From positions 347,000,668-347,064,667 of the forward strand of contig CM048744.1 in NCBI GenBank assembly GCA_026315105.1: a stretch of 64,000 bases of DNA, written 5' to 3'. The stretch comes from Locusta migratoria. Its lineage: Eukaryota > Arthropoda > Insecta > Orthoptera > Acrididae. Shown here in pieces: positions 1 to 12,689 of this stretch (its first letter is position 1; every line of letters begins with the position of its first letter). Below the pieces are notes generated by a model. That model saw only the letters and a program-made list of their open reading frames with translations, had not been told where the DNA came from and ran no database searches. The translations under genes and the position numbers were made by a program.

Positions 1-917
1 GTAATATTTGGGAAAAGTATATGTTCTAAAATCCTGCTGCAAACCAATTTCAATGATATAGGCCTGTAATTTTGCAAATTACTCCTCTTTCCTAAATGGC
101 ATATTCTGTAAGGAATCTAATTGGTGTACCGTCAGGACCAGGAGACTTTTAAGTGATTTAAGATGCTTACCAGGATTTCTAAATTACACATCATGGCAGC
201 TGTTCTTGATACGAATTCTGGCATATATGCTTCATGTTCTTTGGTGAAGGAATTTCAGAAAGCTGTTTAGCAATTCTGCTTTAGCAGAATTGTCATTAGA
301 CCATCACCATTACTACGGCATAGTGAAGGTAATAATTGTGTTTTGCCACTAGTATACTTAACATATTACCAGAATTTCTTAAGATTCTTTACCAAATTAT
401 GTGACATGGTTTGGTTGTGAAAATTATAAGCTTTTCAAATTTAAGTTTTAGCTAAATTTCATGTTTCTCTGAATGATGTGAAATCTTGGGGATTTTGGGT
501 CAATTTAAATTTGGCAAGCTTTTTTCTCTGTTCTTACAAGAGTGAAATAACCAGTTTTGTGTACCACAGCACTTCAGCCCCCTCTTATTAATTTATTTGG
601 TGTAAATGTGTCAATGGTTGTAGATACTGTTTCTTTGAATGTAAACCACATCTGATCTACACACAAGTATTTTTTGCCAACATAAGATAAAGTCACCATC
701 AATTAAAATTGTATGCTTTGGGTATATTTTTGAAATTTGATCCAAGGTTTCTTTAACCAGTTCTGCAATCCAATCATCTAACTCCAGGGATCAGTAAAAA
801 GAACCCATTATTGATTTATTCCAGATGTCAGATATAACTTCTACCCATACCAACTAGCAGGATCTATCTACTTCAACTTCACTACAAGATAATAATGGAA
901 AGTCCAGGTTGGAATTG
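1..917. other. No recognisable feature
   Basis: AT-rich sequence without a supported gene or repeat. Confidence 0.6.
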
Positions 918-1083
918 ATAATATAGTAAGGACAGTTTACAACTCACCGAAAAGACGTGGCGACAGGCACACACATACAACACTTTCAGCTATGTTGTAT
1001 GTGTGTGTCTTTTGTATGTACCTGTCGCAGCTCGTTGCCACGTCTTTGCGGTGAGTTGTAAACTGTCCTTACTATATTAATCA
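918..1083. mobile_element. Hairpin MITE with long terminal inverted repeats
   Basis: The left arm begins TAATATAGTAAGGACAGTTT and the right arm ends AACTGTCCTTACTATATTA. The arms pair over roughly 60 bp around a short core rich in CA/TG. TA or TAAT duplication at the edges suggests a TA-targeting DNA transposon source. No coding capacity. Confidence 0.75.
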
Positions 1084-1419
1084 CTACACGATAAACCGTT
1101 CATGACAGCAATAAATATGCCACCACCTATTTTATTCAGTTTCTCTTCTGAACACCAGTTGCACCTTTGTAAAAATTTCAGCTGAACTCATCTCCAGCTT
1201 TAGGCAGCTCTCACTACCTATAACGATTTGAGCTTCAGTACTTCCACACCGTACAGTCCCCACTGCCCTTGTAGCAACTTCCTGCTAATGGACTTCTGAC
1301 CTACTCAGCTGAACCTGGAACCCCACCAGCAGATGGCAGAAGTCAAAGATTCTGCAGCCTACAAGGTTGGAGGCCCCTCAGCCTCTGATTCAGACCCTTT
1401 ACTCGGCTCTGTACCAAAG

Positions 1420-2140
1420 GTCAACAGTTGGTCCTGTCAACTATGCTGCAGGTGGTGAGCAAGCAAGATTAGCGTCTTTACCACTTGAGATAGCCTCTTA
1501 AAACTGGCGAAAATCTCTTCTGATCCAAAGCGACACACATTATTGGTACTGACATGAGCAACCACCTGCAGTTGACTGCACCCCATTCTCTTCATGGAAT
1601 ATAGAAGGATCTGTTCCACATCTGGAATGACTCCACACAGTGTGTGCATTGGTCTTCTTCCCCTCCTTAGTAGCCATATCTCTAAGGGGACTATTACCCA
1701 TTTAACACAGGAGCTCTCGACTACAAGCAAACCCACCCTCTGTGGTAGCCCAGATCTTCAAGGCTGCATGGTGACCTCAGGATAAGCAATACCATCCACC
1801 TCAGGAACACCGTCTGGTACAGATAGCACATCAAACCTGTTGGCAGGATGAACATGAGGTGTCTCACGCTTGGTCTCCCAGAAAGTATTTTACCGCCTGC
1901 CATGCACTGGGTTGACGAAGAGTGGGGTGTCTGCCTCAATGCGAGAAGTAACATGGCTCATCACTATTGTAAGCTGATTGGTGGACAGGCCAGACATCCG
2001 TTCAGTTCCCATGGCCAGTCCATAACAGCACCCCTAGACCACAGCCTCCAGCTGTGCTTCCAAGTTAACACAGCCGGAAGCTGGGAGCAATGGTCACCAA
2101 CTCAGTTTGCATCCACACACAGTCAGTCCCTACCCAAGAA
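1420..2140 (-). mobile_element. Probable LINE ORF1 remnant (esterase-like)
   Basis: The minus strand contains GCSQLQVVAHVSTNNVCRFG then SEEIFASFKRLSQVVK, resembling the HVGTND...SAEEIL..FR.L segment of the SGNH-esterase-like ORF1 of CR1-type LINEs. Upstream (higher coordinates) other broken frames continue to about 2140. The assignment rests on this one motif and is tentative. Confidence 0.4.
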
Positions 2141-4888
2141 TACAGTATCCAGAAAAAAATGACTAAAAAGATGTTATTTAGAGTGAGTAACAAAGATAAC
2201 ACAAAGATTATATCACTGCTGGTACTTCTCCAACGGAAACAAGACAGACAACTGTCTCAATTCACACTACGGAAGAATTCATTAAACAGATATTTAATGC
2301 AAATCTGAATTGAATGTAAGTGCAAGCACAGAATATATTTAGCTGAAACTAGAACCTCACAGAAAAGTCCAAATATGTTACTTCTATTGAGAAGTCAGTT
2401 ACATTTATAAGTGGAAGTGCGCGATCTGCTATGATGTTGACTGACACCCAGTGTTGCATGCTTCTGTATAAAATATGTAACAAGTTGTTTCTGTAGGCGT
2501 CCTATATATTTTTATAGCAAAGTTCAAGGATTTAATGAGTCTTACAAAGTCCTGTGGCCCGGGGCCATAAAGTTGTTCTTTGGACTGCTGTATGACATAA
2601 CTTTTAAGAGCAGTGAAAGTTGCCTTGGTTACAATAATGTTAGTTATAGTATTAGAAATTATTTTAATCTCACTCATATGCTCTGTTTTTTCTGTTCCAT
2701 ATGGATTACCTGCATTATTTCTGCAAAGTTGGTAGTTTGAATACGTTTATTTCATTTCTTATGATTTTGCAGTAAAAAGTATATTATCTTAAATAAATAT
2801 ATGAATTCAATGTTTCATTTCATTTGAAAAACTTACTCTGTACAATAAATAGTTTGTGTGGTAGGAAATTAGAAATTCTGTTTCAGAGTTTCATTGAAAA
2901 TGTGATTACCTGGTTATTGCAGATTAAGATAAACCAGGTACCAATGTGGTTTAGCGGGTGAACTGTTGGACTCTCATACAAAGGATCCAGAAAATCCAAG
3001 ACAACTCAATCCACCGCCACCAATCCCCCTCCCCACCACCCCCATTAATTTTAATTTTAGTATTAATTGCCTGTGACAAGGGTGTTTGTTGGTTGCTCCA
3101 GACTACCTTCAGCTCCGTTTTGCAGGTAAAGATTGCAATACATTTTATTTATGTTTTAATTAATATTGTAAACTGTTTTCTTTGTTTTGTTTCATGGCAC
3201 AAGAATGAGCAGTGATATTTTAAGGTCAACTACTTCACCACTGTGTCTGCCTAGATCAATGATATATTGTCATACAATTAAAGGATGTGCCATAGAAGAT
3301 GCTGCAGAACAATGAGAACACTCAAAGGTAACCTTTTTTTTTTTTTTTTTTTTCATAAAAAATATATTCTTAAGGGACATTTCTGAAATTTTAATGGAAA
3401 TTTGTTTAGTTTACTTTTGACCTTTGAGATATAACATGGCTAAAAATAAAGTTGCAAGCATTGTACTGATACTGACTTAATTATAATGGTTGAGCTCAGT
3501 ATTTATTGTTTGTGTTAACTGGAGTATTTTGAAAGAGTTTGTATATATTTATTTCTATTAGTGCATGCATATTGTGCCACCTGTTGCACAAATCAGTCCA
3601 TTCTGTGCTTTTGTGTGAAGTAAATGTATCCCAGTGTTCATTGACACATCAGCTGCCATGTGCCTAGCCCACTTGTGAAATGTAGATTACAATCAACACA
3701 GTAAAGACTTATCCATTACATGGCATTCTACACATCACCTAAATAAACTTAACACTGCACATTGTCGTCAGCACACACAAGCTATCCGAGACTAAATAGC
3801 AGGAAATAACTGAAGTGACACCAACTGCCCTTCAGTGATCTGTAGCAATAATGATCAAATTTCAAAAAGTGGTTGAAAGAATACAAATTTATTGCCAAAT
3901 TCAACAACAGACAGTATGATTGGCATATTTAAGGTTATTCTAAAGGAACAATATGGAAAAAGTGAAAATAAACTTTCTAGTATTTTTTACTCAATTGAAT
4001 TATTTTGGAGGCAGTGATACATGCAGAGAGAAAAGGAAGCACAGTGTAAATAAGTGTGTAAAACAATTGACTAATGGAGTAATAAGAGAGGGCTGCATAT
4101 CTTATCGAATGGGGTTGATGAGGACATGTACCAAGCACTTCTACGAGTGGTGGTTTCAACATTGGAAGACATAAAACGGTCCCAATATATGGAGAAAACC
4201 TGATGCAAGAAGTCTTAACAACTGTATGTTTATCAGTGATTGATGAAAGAGAAAAACTTATCTAGCAGGCATTATTCATTAAATAATGAGAGTAAATTTT
4301 AAAGGGACTGGGAATATCTCAAAGAAAAAGAAGGAAAGAATAACTAGACACTTCAAGGGATCATAAAGGAGTCATAGGACAAACAGGCTGCAATGTCCCA
4401 CCACTCAATTCTGTTAAATTTACGTGAAGAGTAAGGAACTTTATGGTCCATGGAAGACTGGCATCTGCACTACATGGACAACAGTCAGTATGATTTCTCT
4501 TTTGGGCAACTGGAACTTGGAATGTTCTACTGCTGAGAAAGTAGACAGGTCCAAGCCAATAGATGGCAAGAACTCTTTTGACATCCCCAGAATGACCAAG
4601 TACAACTGTTAGAATGGATGGCATAATAGCACATCATGAGAATGGCATAATGTCAGTATTTTTATTATTTAAGAATGAAATTTTGAATCAACTGCTGCAG
4701 AGAAATATCCTTGCAAAATGTATAAAGCAAGACTTTGGCCATTAATTGAAGAGCAGTTGAGTGTCATAGAAAACCAATATCTAATCTGCAAGAAATATTG
4801 GCATTACCACAAGGAAACAAAATCTCCATGTTCTACTATTGGCAGACCTAACAAAGGAACAGCAAAGTAAGCTCTTGAGGTCATGGTT
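2141..4888. other. No recognisable gene
   Basis: Contains a T run (about 3334-3353) and a weak tRNA-like segment near 2945-2990. Short open frames (for example 3953-4174 and 4361-4624) lack any family motif. Confidence 0.55.
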
Positions 4889-5790
4889 GTCTACATCTAC
4901 ATCTACATAGATACTCTGCAAATCACATTTAAGTGCCTGGCAGAGGGTTCATTAACAACTTTCATAACTTTTCTCTACCGTTCCATTCTCTAATAGCGCG
5001 CGGGAAGAAAGAACACCTAAATCGTTCCGTTTTCGATCTGATTTCTTTTATTTTATTGGGATGGTCATGTCTCCCTAAGTAGGTGGGTGCTAGCAAAATG
5101 TTTTCACTTTCAGAACTAAAAGTCGGTGATTGAAACTTGGCAAACAGATCACGCCGCAATGAATAACGTCTTTCTTTTAATGATATCCACCCCAATTCGT
5201 GCAACATTTCCGTGACGCTTCCCCCCCCCCCCCCCCCCGTAACGTGATAAAACAAAACGAGCTGCCCTTCTCTGAACCTTCTCAATATCTTCCGTCAGTC
5301 CCACCTGGTGAGGGTCCCACAAGGGGCAACAGTACTCCAAGAGAGGACGCACAAGTGTGATGTAGGCAGTCTCTTTGGTGGAGCTGGTGCATCTTCTAAG
5401 CGTTCTGCCAATGAAACGTAACCTTTGGTTCACCTTCCCCACAATATTTTCTGTGTGTTCTCTCCAGTCAAAGTTGTTCATAATTGTAACTCCTAGGTAT
5501 TTGGTAGAATTTACGACCTTAAGGTTTGACTGATTTATCGCGTAATTGAAGTTCAGCGGATTTTTTAGTGGTCATGTGTATTACTTCACACTTTTCTTTA
5601 TTTAGTGTCAATTGCCAATTTTCACACCAAGTAGAAATTTTGTCTAAATCACTTTGCAGTTGCTTTTGATCCTCTGTTGACTTCACTGACCGATAAACGA
5701 CAGCATCATCCGCGAACAGTCTAAGGGAGCTATTCAGATTATCTCCTAAATCGTTTATAAACACGAGGAAGAGTAGGGGACCTATAACGC
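4889..5790 (-). mobile_element. CR1/L2/Jockey-like LINE 3' end with TACATC-repeat tail
   Basis: Read on the minus strand from 5763, it gives MFINDLGDNLNSSLRLFADD followed by AVVYRSVKST (RT catalytic FADD), then the thumb/C-terminal region with LVRPLLEYCCPLWDPHQVGL and VQRRAARFVL, then LGWISLKERRYSLRRDLFAK and a stop near 4962. The 3' UTR ends in a short TACATC repeat at 4889-4910. An 18-base C run (5221-5238) lies inside the coding region and splits the frame in two. The clade among CR1, L2 and Jockey was not resolved. Confidence 0.85.
5221..5238 (+). repeat. 18-base C run inside a LINE coding region
   Basis: Uninterrupted C run. On the LINE strand it encodes poly-Gly and separates two frames of the RT C-terminal region. 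Confidence 0.98.
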
Positions 5791-8299
5791 TTCAGAAAGG
5801 ACAGCAGTTGCCAGCCGTGTGTCAATTACTGGAAATTTAATAAGGCAAATAAAAAGTATTTACCCTCATCCCTGAATTGATAATATGCTGAATTGTTTGA
5901 TAACCAAGAAGCTTTAGTTGGGGTGCTCACAAAAGTAGATGGACTGATTAGTAGAAATAATCTTTCTAACCTCAACAGAAGAGTGGGAATTTAAAGTAAT
6001 GATGTTTTGTTTGTGGGGATAATGCACTGGCAACTTTCAGATAGATGGGGGCTGATCACAATGTACAATGTGTGTGTTAGTGTTACCACACCTGCCAACT
6101 TTGGAAAGAGTGTCAGTAAAACTCGCACGTGACAAATTTAACCACTTTTGAGATAAATCCAGCCTGAAATATATTTCTGGGCTACAATATCAACATAGGC
6201 CAATTAACCATAGGGAGGGATCCTATTACAGTAATGTAATGAGAAAATGTCGTGATAGCAATATTTTGTTTTCATTCTTTATCCAAATCTACTGGTTTCA
6301 ACACTCAGAGGTGTCAACTGAATTGCTATTCATCTGCTTATTAATATTTGGAGTACGGTGTTAAGGAGATAAATTCCAATTGTAGCAGAGACCATAAGAA
6401 TACACAATTAAGTGTTGAAACCAGTTGCCTTCCATTTAAAAAGAAAACTTGATCTTGGCATTTTCTCATATTACACAGGGTGTATATGCAGACAAGAAAA
6501 AAATGCCCCAGGTATAAGGTAAAATTTTTCCCAGGTTAAAACACCTTTTTGGGTGAATTATGCCTTTTCAAAGTAGCATATCCTTGGCTTGGAGCAGCAA
6601 AACTTATGAATTCTTTAAAAGTTGCTGTTTCATTGGCACAAACTTCCCAGTGTTAAAATGCACTTACGATGTTGGCATGTTTGTGACAAGTGGCTGTTGG
6701 TAACAGCATGATGATTGAAGTGGGCCAGTCAGTCCGTTGCAAACAGCCAGTGTCCCCCCCCCCCCCCCCCCCACTTCTGTTTTGTAAATTAAGCTCTTAT
6801 ATTTCAGTTTTTTCATGATAAAGGTGATGTAAATTATGAGAAAGTCTTATTTGTGTGCGTATTTTCACATATGTTTTTAGGCTGCAACCTGATATAACAG
6901 CTTTGATTGCTTGTGAAAAATATTTCAATCATTTCTTTGAATGTGTCATGATTTTCAATTTCTGATTTGCTGTCTTCACTGCCCATAATTTATGCCTTTT
7001 GCTATGTTTGCTGCATAACTTGAAATATGTTAAAGAACTAAAATAAATGAAACTGACCTGAATCTTCGTCTTTCATAGCACGTGTTACCTTTAAGATATA
7101 TAAAACTAATGTGCTCTAACTCTCTAATAATAGCATAAATGGCTGGTCTTCAGAGCCATAAATTTCTCTAAGAACAGGAATCCAACAGTTCACAATTTAA
7201 AAAATTCATTGCACATTCTCACTATCAACATAATTGAGATTGCATAATAAGCCATTTAATTTCAACATTAATATTTCTCAAACCACAATTCACGATCTGT
7301 TAGAAACAGATGAGACATCAGGCTAATCGAAAATATTTTCTTGTGAAATATTGCATATTCATCGTTCTAATGCCTTTGACACATTCTGCTATTGATATTT
7401 TTAGGCCGGTTGCATGGAGTTTTGTTGTGAGAAATCACATACTCATTTCAACAAAAGTTTCACTTTCGTATTCTTTCATTTATTTTTATTACTGCAGTAT
7501 TATTCTGCAGTAGCAGGACAAAGTTAAATTTTTACCAGCCAAAACTAAAAAATTAACTTTTAACTTGCACAACGAAAAATTCCTAGAGTTGTGAAAAAAT
7601 TCAAGGGTATCCCACATTTCTCCTGCATGAAAATATTCCTGTTTTCCCCCAGATCTCCCAGTTCGGTTACAGATGTAAGATAGTTGAAAATGCTTCATAA
7701 AATAAAACTCTTTTAGGAACATTCATTAACAAAGACGACCACACATGGTCAAATATTTTAGGTTAAATCACAAAAAGCAAATGCAGTGGAACAAAGGAAC
7801 TGTGGAACAACCTGTCAGCACCATTCACATGGTAGAAGTGTTACCTTGGCTTTAAATGTAATTACAATGACAATACAATCATCACATGGTTAAAGAGTAC
7901 CAATTGTATTGAAGAATTATTTAATTATTGTTTACTTCCCTTCAACCCACACATTCTATCAATTGCTCTGAAGTGGTATGATTAAGTAATGTTAATGTTT
8001 CTAACTTATGAACATAAAGTCACAACATGACAGTCCATCTATGAAACTAAAATGTTGCATAAACTGTAAAAGCTGGCAGGTGTTTGTATCCTTTAACTAT
8101 TTACAAACACACAAAATGTGTGTTTCAGAGGGGGGGGGGGGGCTCAAAACTTAATCCAAGAAAATCTCTTTGAGAAGGTATGATCCAAAAACAGAACACC
8201 TTAAAATAATAATATAAGCTTCCTTGGATCTCTAGATTATTTAGATATTTAGTGGAAAGCCCTTTTGTATGACTAATGGGACCCTATAGATTTGCATGC
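5791..8299. other. No recognisable gene
   Basis: AT-rich sequence with two G/C homopolymers (6754-6772 and 8130-8142). Confidence 0.55.
6754..6772 (+). repeat. 19-base C run
   Basis: Homopolymer in unannotated sequence. Confidence 0.97.
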
Positions 8300-8563
8300 A
8301 GTAGGGATGGACAGTGAGGTGCGACTAGTGCAGCGAGAATTTCTTGAGCTGCTGGCACTAGCAGTTCGAGAAGCTCAGGAGAAGGCACCACTGCGGCACG
8401 TCACTGCTCGCTGGTTGACTGGAGGCAGCGCGCCATGCCACGCCGTGTGCTGCAGTTGTTTGGAACGCTCGCAACTCACTGTGAATGTCATTTAAATATG
8501 GACATTGCACACATGAAAACTGAAGTCCGGGAGCTGGCAGTACTTTGCAGAGGATGGAGATAA
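8300..8563 (+). pseudogene. Coding-like remnant, frameshifted, unknown family
   Basis: Two consecutive frames look protein-like. The first (8303 to about 8410) reads GMDSEVRLVQREFLELLALA then VREAQEKAPLRH. The second, offset by an indel, runs from about 8430 to TAA at 8561-8563 and reads MPRRVLQLFGTLATHCECHL then NMDIAHMKTEVRELAVLCRG and WR. The overlap is too short for an intron, so a single-base indel in one reading frame is the simplest explanation: a decayed retrocopy, a broken terminal exon or a sequence error. A cag precedes the first frame at 8298-8300 and could be an acceptor. The RTE-like LINE begins under 100 bp downstream. I do not recognise the protein. Confidence 0.4.
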
Positions 8564-8650
8564 TGTCTGTTGCAACATTGTCTTTAAAAGCTCTGTAGTG
8601 TGTAATATAAAAACAACAGGCATGATAAAATATTTAAAATTAGACAATAT

Positions 8651-11136
8651 ATCCAGTAATCGGAAAACTTAATTGTTATGGGAGACTGGAATTCGGTAGT
8701 AGGACAAGGAAGGGAAGGAAGGACAGTAGGTGAATATGGTCTGGGCAAAAGGAATGAAAGAGGAAGCCGCCTGGTAGAATTTTGCACGGAACATAATTTA
8801 GTTATAACACACACCTGGTTCAAAAATCACAAAAGAAGGTTGTATACGTGGAAGAGTCCAGGAGACACTGGAAGATACCAGATAGATTTTATAATGGTAA
8901 GACATAGATTTCGGAACCAGGTTCTACAATGTAAGACATACCCAGGGGCAGATATAGACTCTGACCATAACTTGTTGGTTATGAACTGTAGGCTGAAACT
9001 AAAGAAACTACAAAAAGGTAGGAAAATAAGGAGATGGGACCTGGATAAATTGAAGGAACCTGAGGTTCTGAAGAATTTCAGAGGGAGCTTTAGGCAACAA
9101 TTGACAGAAACGGGGGAAAATAAAACAGTAGAGGAGGAATGGGTAAAATTGAGAGATGAAATAGTTAAGGTAGCAGACAACAAAATAGGCAGGAAGGCAA
9201 GACCTACAAAAAATCCTTGTATATCACAGGAGATACTAAATTTAATCGATGAAAGGAGAAAGTATAAAAATGCAGTAAATGAAACAGGCAAAATGGAGTA
9301 CAGACGACTAAGAAATGAGATTGACAGGAAGTGCAAAATGGCTAAGCAGGAGTGGCTAGAAGGCAAATGTAAGGATGTAGAAGAATGTATAAATAGGGGA
9401 AAAATAGATACAGCCTACAGGAAAATAAAAGAAACATTTGGAGATAAGAAAGACAGCTCTATGAATATCAAGGACACTGATGGAAAACCAGTTCTCAGCA
9501 AAGAAGGGAAAGCTGAAAGGTGGAAAGAGTATATAGAGGGGCTTTACAAAGGAAATGAACTTCGAGACAATATTGTAGGAAGGGAAGAGGAAGTAGATGA
9601 AGATGAAATAGGAGATACTATACTGAGAGAAGAATTTGACAGAGCACTGAAAGAACTGAGTCAAAATAAGGCCCCTGGAGTAGATGATATTCCCTCAGAG
9701 CTACTGAAGTCTCTGGGAGAACCAGCCATGACAAAATTGTTTCACTTGGTGTGTAAGATGTATGAGACAGGTGAAGTACCCTCAGACTATAAGAAAAATG
9801 TTATAATCCCCATCCCTAAGAAAACAGGTGCAGACAGGTGTGAAAACTACAGAACCATCAGTTTAATAAGTCATGGTTGCAAAATATTAACACGAATTAT
9901 ATACAGAAGGATGGAAAAACTGGTAGAAGCCGACCTCGGGGACGATCAGTTTGGGTTCAGGAGAAATGTAGGAACACGGGAGGCAATACTCACATTACGG
10001 CTTATCCTAGAAGATAGATTAAGAAAAGGCAAACCTACATTTCTAGCTTTTGTAGATTTGGAGAAGGCTTTTGACAATGTTGATTGGAATAAACTCTTTA
10101 AAGTTCTGAAGCAAGTAGGAGTAAAATATAGGGAGCGTAAGGTTATTTACAACTTGTACAAAAACCAGGCAGAAATTATTAGAGTCGAAGGGCACGAAAG
10201 GTTGACAGTGGTTGGGAAGGGAATAAGACAGGGTTGTAGCCTTTCTCCAATGTTATTCAATTTGTACATTGAGCAAGCTATAAAGGAAAGCAAGGAGAAA
10301 TTTGGTGAAGGAATTAAAGTTCAGGGGGAAGAATTAAAAACATTGCGTTTTGCCGACGACATAGTAATTCTGTCAGATACAGCAAAGGACCTGAAAGAGC
10401 AATTGAATGGAATGGACAGTGTGCTAAAAGGTGCATATAAGATGAACATTAACAAGAGCAAAACAAGGGTAATGGAATGCGGTCTTAGAAAATCAGGTGA
10501 TACTGAAGGAATTAGATAGGGAACCGAAGCAATAAAGGAGGTAGATGAGTTTTGTTACTTGGGCAGTAAAATAACAAATGATGGTCGCAGTACAGAGGAT
10601 ATAAAATGCAGAATGGCAATGGGTAGAAAAGCGTTCTTGAAAAAGAGAAATTTGTTAACATCGAATATTGATTTAAGCCTCAGGAAGTCCTTTCTGAAGG
10701 CATTTGTATGGAGTGTTGCCTTGTATGGGAGTGAGACGGAGGATAAACAGTGTGGACAGGAAGAGGATTGAGGCTTTTGAAATATGGTGCTACAGAAGAA
10801 TGCTGAAGGTTAGGTGGGTGGATCGCGTAACTAATGAGGTACTGAACAGAACTGGGGAGAAAAGGAATTTCTGGCATACCTTGACTAAAAGAAGGGATAG
10901 ATTGGTAGGACACATTCTTAGACATCAAGGAATTGTGAATTTAGCATTGGAGGGAAGTGTATGGGGAAAAAAATCGCAGGGGAAGACCAAGAGATGGATA
11001 CAGTAAGCAGATTTAGACAGATGTAGGTTGTCGCTCTTATGTGGAGATGAAGAGGCTTGCTCAGTATAGGGTATTGTGGAGAGCTGCATCAAACCAGTCT
11101 CCGGACTGAAGACCACAACAACAACATCCAGTAATC
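8651..11136 (+). mobile_element. RTE-like LINE, 5'-truncated, with 11-bp target site duplication
   Basis: Direct repeats ATCCAGTAATC at 8651-8661 and 11126-11136 bracket the element, whose body is 8662-11125. The body ends in CAGTCTCCGGACTGAAGACC followed by CAA repeats, a 3' end shared by three other copies in this window. Inside are the end of an apurinic-type endonuclease domain, a reverse transcriptase and a C-terminal region. The missing 5' part and the intact duplication indicate target-primed insertion. The clade call (RTE-like) rests on the endonuclease-RT layout and the short-repeat tail, not on a tree. Confidence 0.9.
8678..11005 (+). pseudogene. LINE endonuclease/reverse transcriptase ORF, disrupted
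   Basis: Open from 8678 to a TAG at 10517-10519 (613 codons), continuing in the same frame to about 10740, where a small deletion after YGSET shifts the frame; it then runs to a stop near 11005. The endonuclease C-terminal half occupies residues 1-105 (SDHN near residue 94). Reverse transcriptase landmarks are NYRTISLIS (about 390), AFVDLEKAFDNVDW (about 457), IRQGCSLSP (about 516) and the catalytic FADD (about 557). The C-terminal part includes RRMLKVRWVDRVTNEVLNRT. The ATG at 8678 is internal to the full-length protein because the copy is 5'-truncated. It replicates by target-primed reverse transcription in intact relatives; this copy is dead. Confidence 0.9.
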
Positions 11137-11364
11137 AGATACATTCACGGATACAGAAGTGTGTTGTCCTGTTAATGCACGCCGGACAAAATTCCCAACT
11201 ACATGTGTGTGTTACACATTTAAACTGCATTAAAGAAAATTCGGTTAAAATGTGGGATAGTGCAGGAAAGTCCAGCAGTATTGGAAAACTAATTTTTCTT
11301 ATCAAAACTTTTGCATAAAATGAAGATAGAATAACCAACAATCAATATTGTAGTTGTAAATTGT

Positions 11365-11365
<1 letters not shown>

Positions 11366-11413
<48 letters not shown>
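11366..11413 (+). repeat. GT microsatellite
   Basis: Uninterrupted GT repeat of about 24 units. Confidence 0.98.
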
Positions 11414-11416
<3 letters not shown>

Positions 11417-12424
11417 ATGTTCTAGAGCTTTAAGCTGAAATCTAAGGACATTAGTTGAAATCTTTGTAGGTACTTACACTGGCTAATAGTGTAACTTGGG
11501 CCAAGTTTCTTTTTCTACGATTAGTAAATGTATGTAAGGATTTTTTGGGTGTAACATGTTTTAGCATTTTTCATGTAAAATATGTGTTTTAATACTAGTC
11601 CTATGAATTAGATCTTCAGAGAATCATTCTAATACTTTTCTTTTTATAAGAATAAAGTTTTGTTTCATGTGAGATACGTGTTTTCTTTAATAACAGTGCC
11701 AATATTTGTTTTCTGAGATTTTATTCTTTTCTTTTATCTGTATTTTAATTTCCCCAGCTAGGGGATGCACTGGCTGCTCTGCAGCCAAGCATTTAACTCT
11801 ATTGATAGCCTTGAACATAAAGGAGAGGTTTCCCCTATCAGTAATTTCAAATCCCCTCTTGGAGGTCTTATGAAAAAGATTCTGCAACCAGTTTCTTTTG
11901 TAAGAATAATGTTTTTGTTTTGTGTGAGATAAGTGTTTTTTTCCTACTAATTAACAGTGGTAAAAATTAAACAAGCAGTGTACTCGACACCAATGTCCAT
12001 AGTAAAATTCTTCCATGCATGTACGGAAGACAATGGTTATGGTTGCTCTGGCTCAATGCTTTCTTGTAGAGTAGTTTTGCTCAGTCCTCAGAGAGCGCAA
12101 CACTGTCGACAACTTCAAGAGTACTTGAGAATTTCTCAAGTGCGCTCTTAGCTCATTCCTAGGGTGGAGATCCTGGTAGGTATAGGTTTAGAGCTCTTCT
12201 GGTACAATAAATGAGAAGGGTCAAAAAAAGGGACTAGTGATATCCTTTCAGGGGGATGGTACAAGCAGAGAAACTTTGACAATGGAATGAAATTCTCTTA
12301 CCATTTCTGGAATCTGTAAATTTCTACATTTACAGCTGTTATAAAGCTGTCAGTTCTTTGGACCCATCAGAAAGGCTTGGCAGGTGAGCACTATGTCTTC
12401 AAGAATAGGGCATTACCATTGTGT

Positions 12425-12445
12425 GGGGGGGGGGGGGGGGGGGGG
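12425..12445 (+). repeat. 21-base G run
   Basis: The longest G/C homopolymer in the window. Others lie at 8130-8142 and 28822-28835, and shorter ones near 27822, 31540, 33105, 39883 and 45987. Confidence 0.97.
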
Positions 12446-12689
12446 AAATGCCCGTGCCTCAAACTCTGAAAGCCAAAATTTTAGTTTTTATGACAGATGA
12501 GTCATCAACATTAAATTTTAATGTTCTTCCGCTGTCTATCTGGGTAGCGATTGCTTATTCCATAGAGCATACTGTTTGACAAATATAGCAGCAGCTCAAG
12601 GTATATCTTCAACTCCTGGTGTTATGATCTCTAGATCGTCTTACAGGCATCATCAGCTGTCTTTATTTTCGCCAATTTTTATTTTATTT

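Larger units (their letters stand above)
11137..12689. other. No recognisable gene
   Basis: Holds the GT microsatellite and the longest G run; otherwise unassigned. Confidence 0.55.

Noticed and set aside
12625..12665. CTGATGATGCC on the minus strand, hammerhead-like
   Set aside because: No GAAA box in the correct order and spacing; the nearby GAAA would need a stem too short to form.
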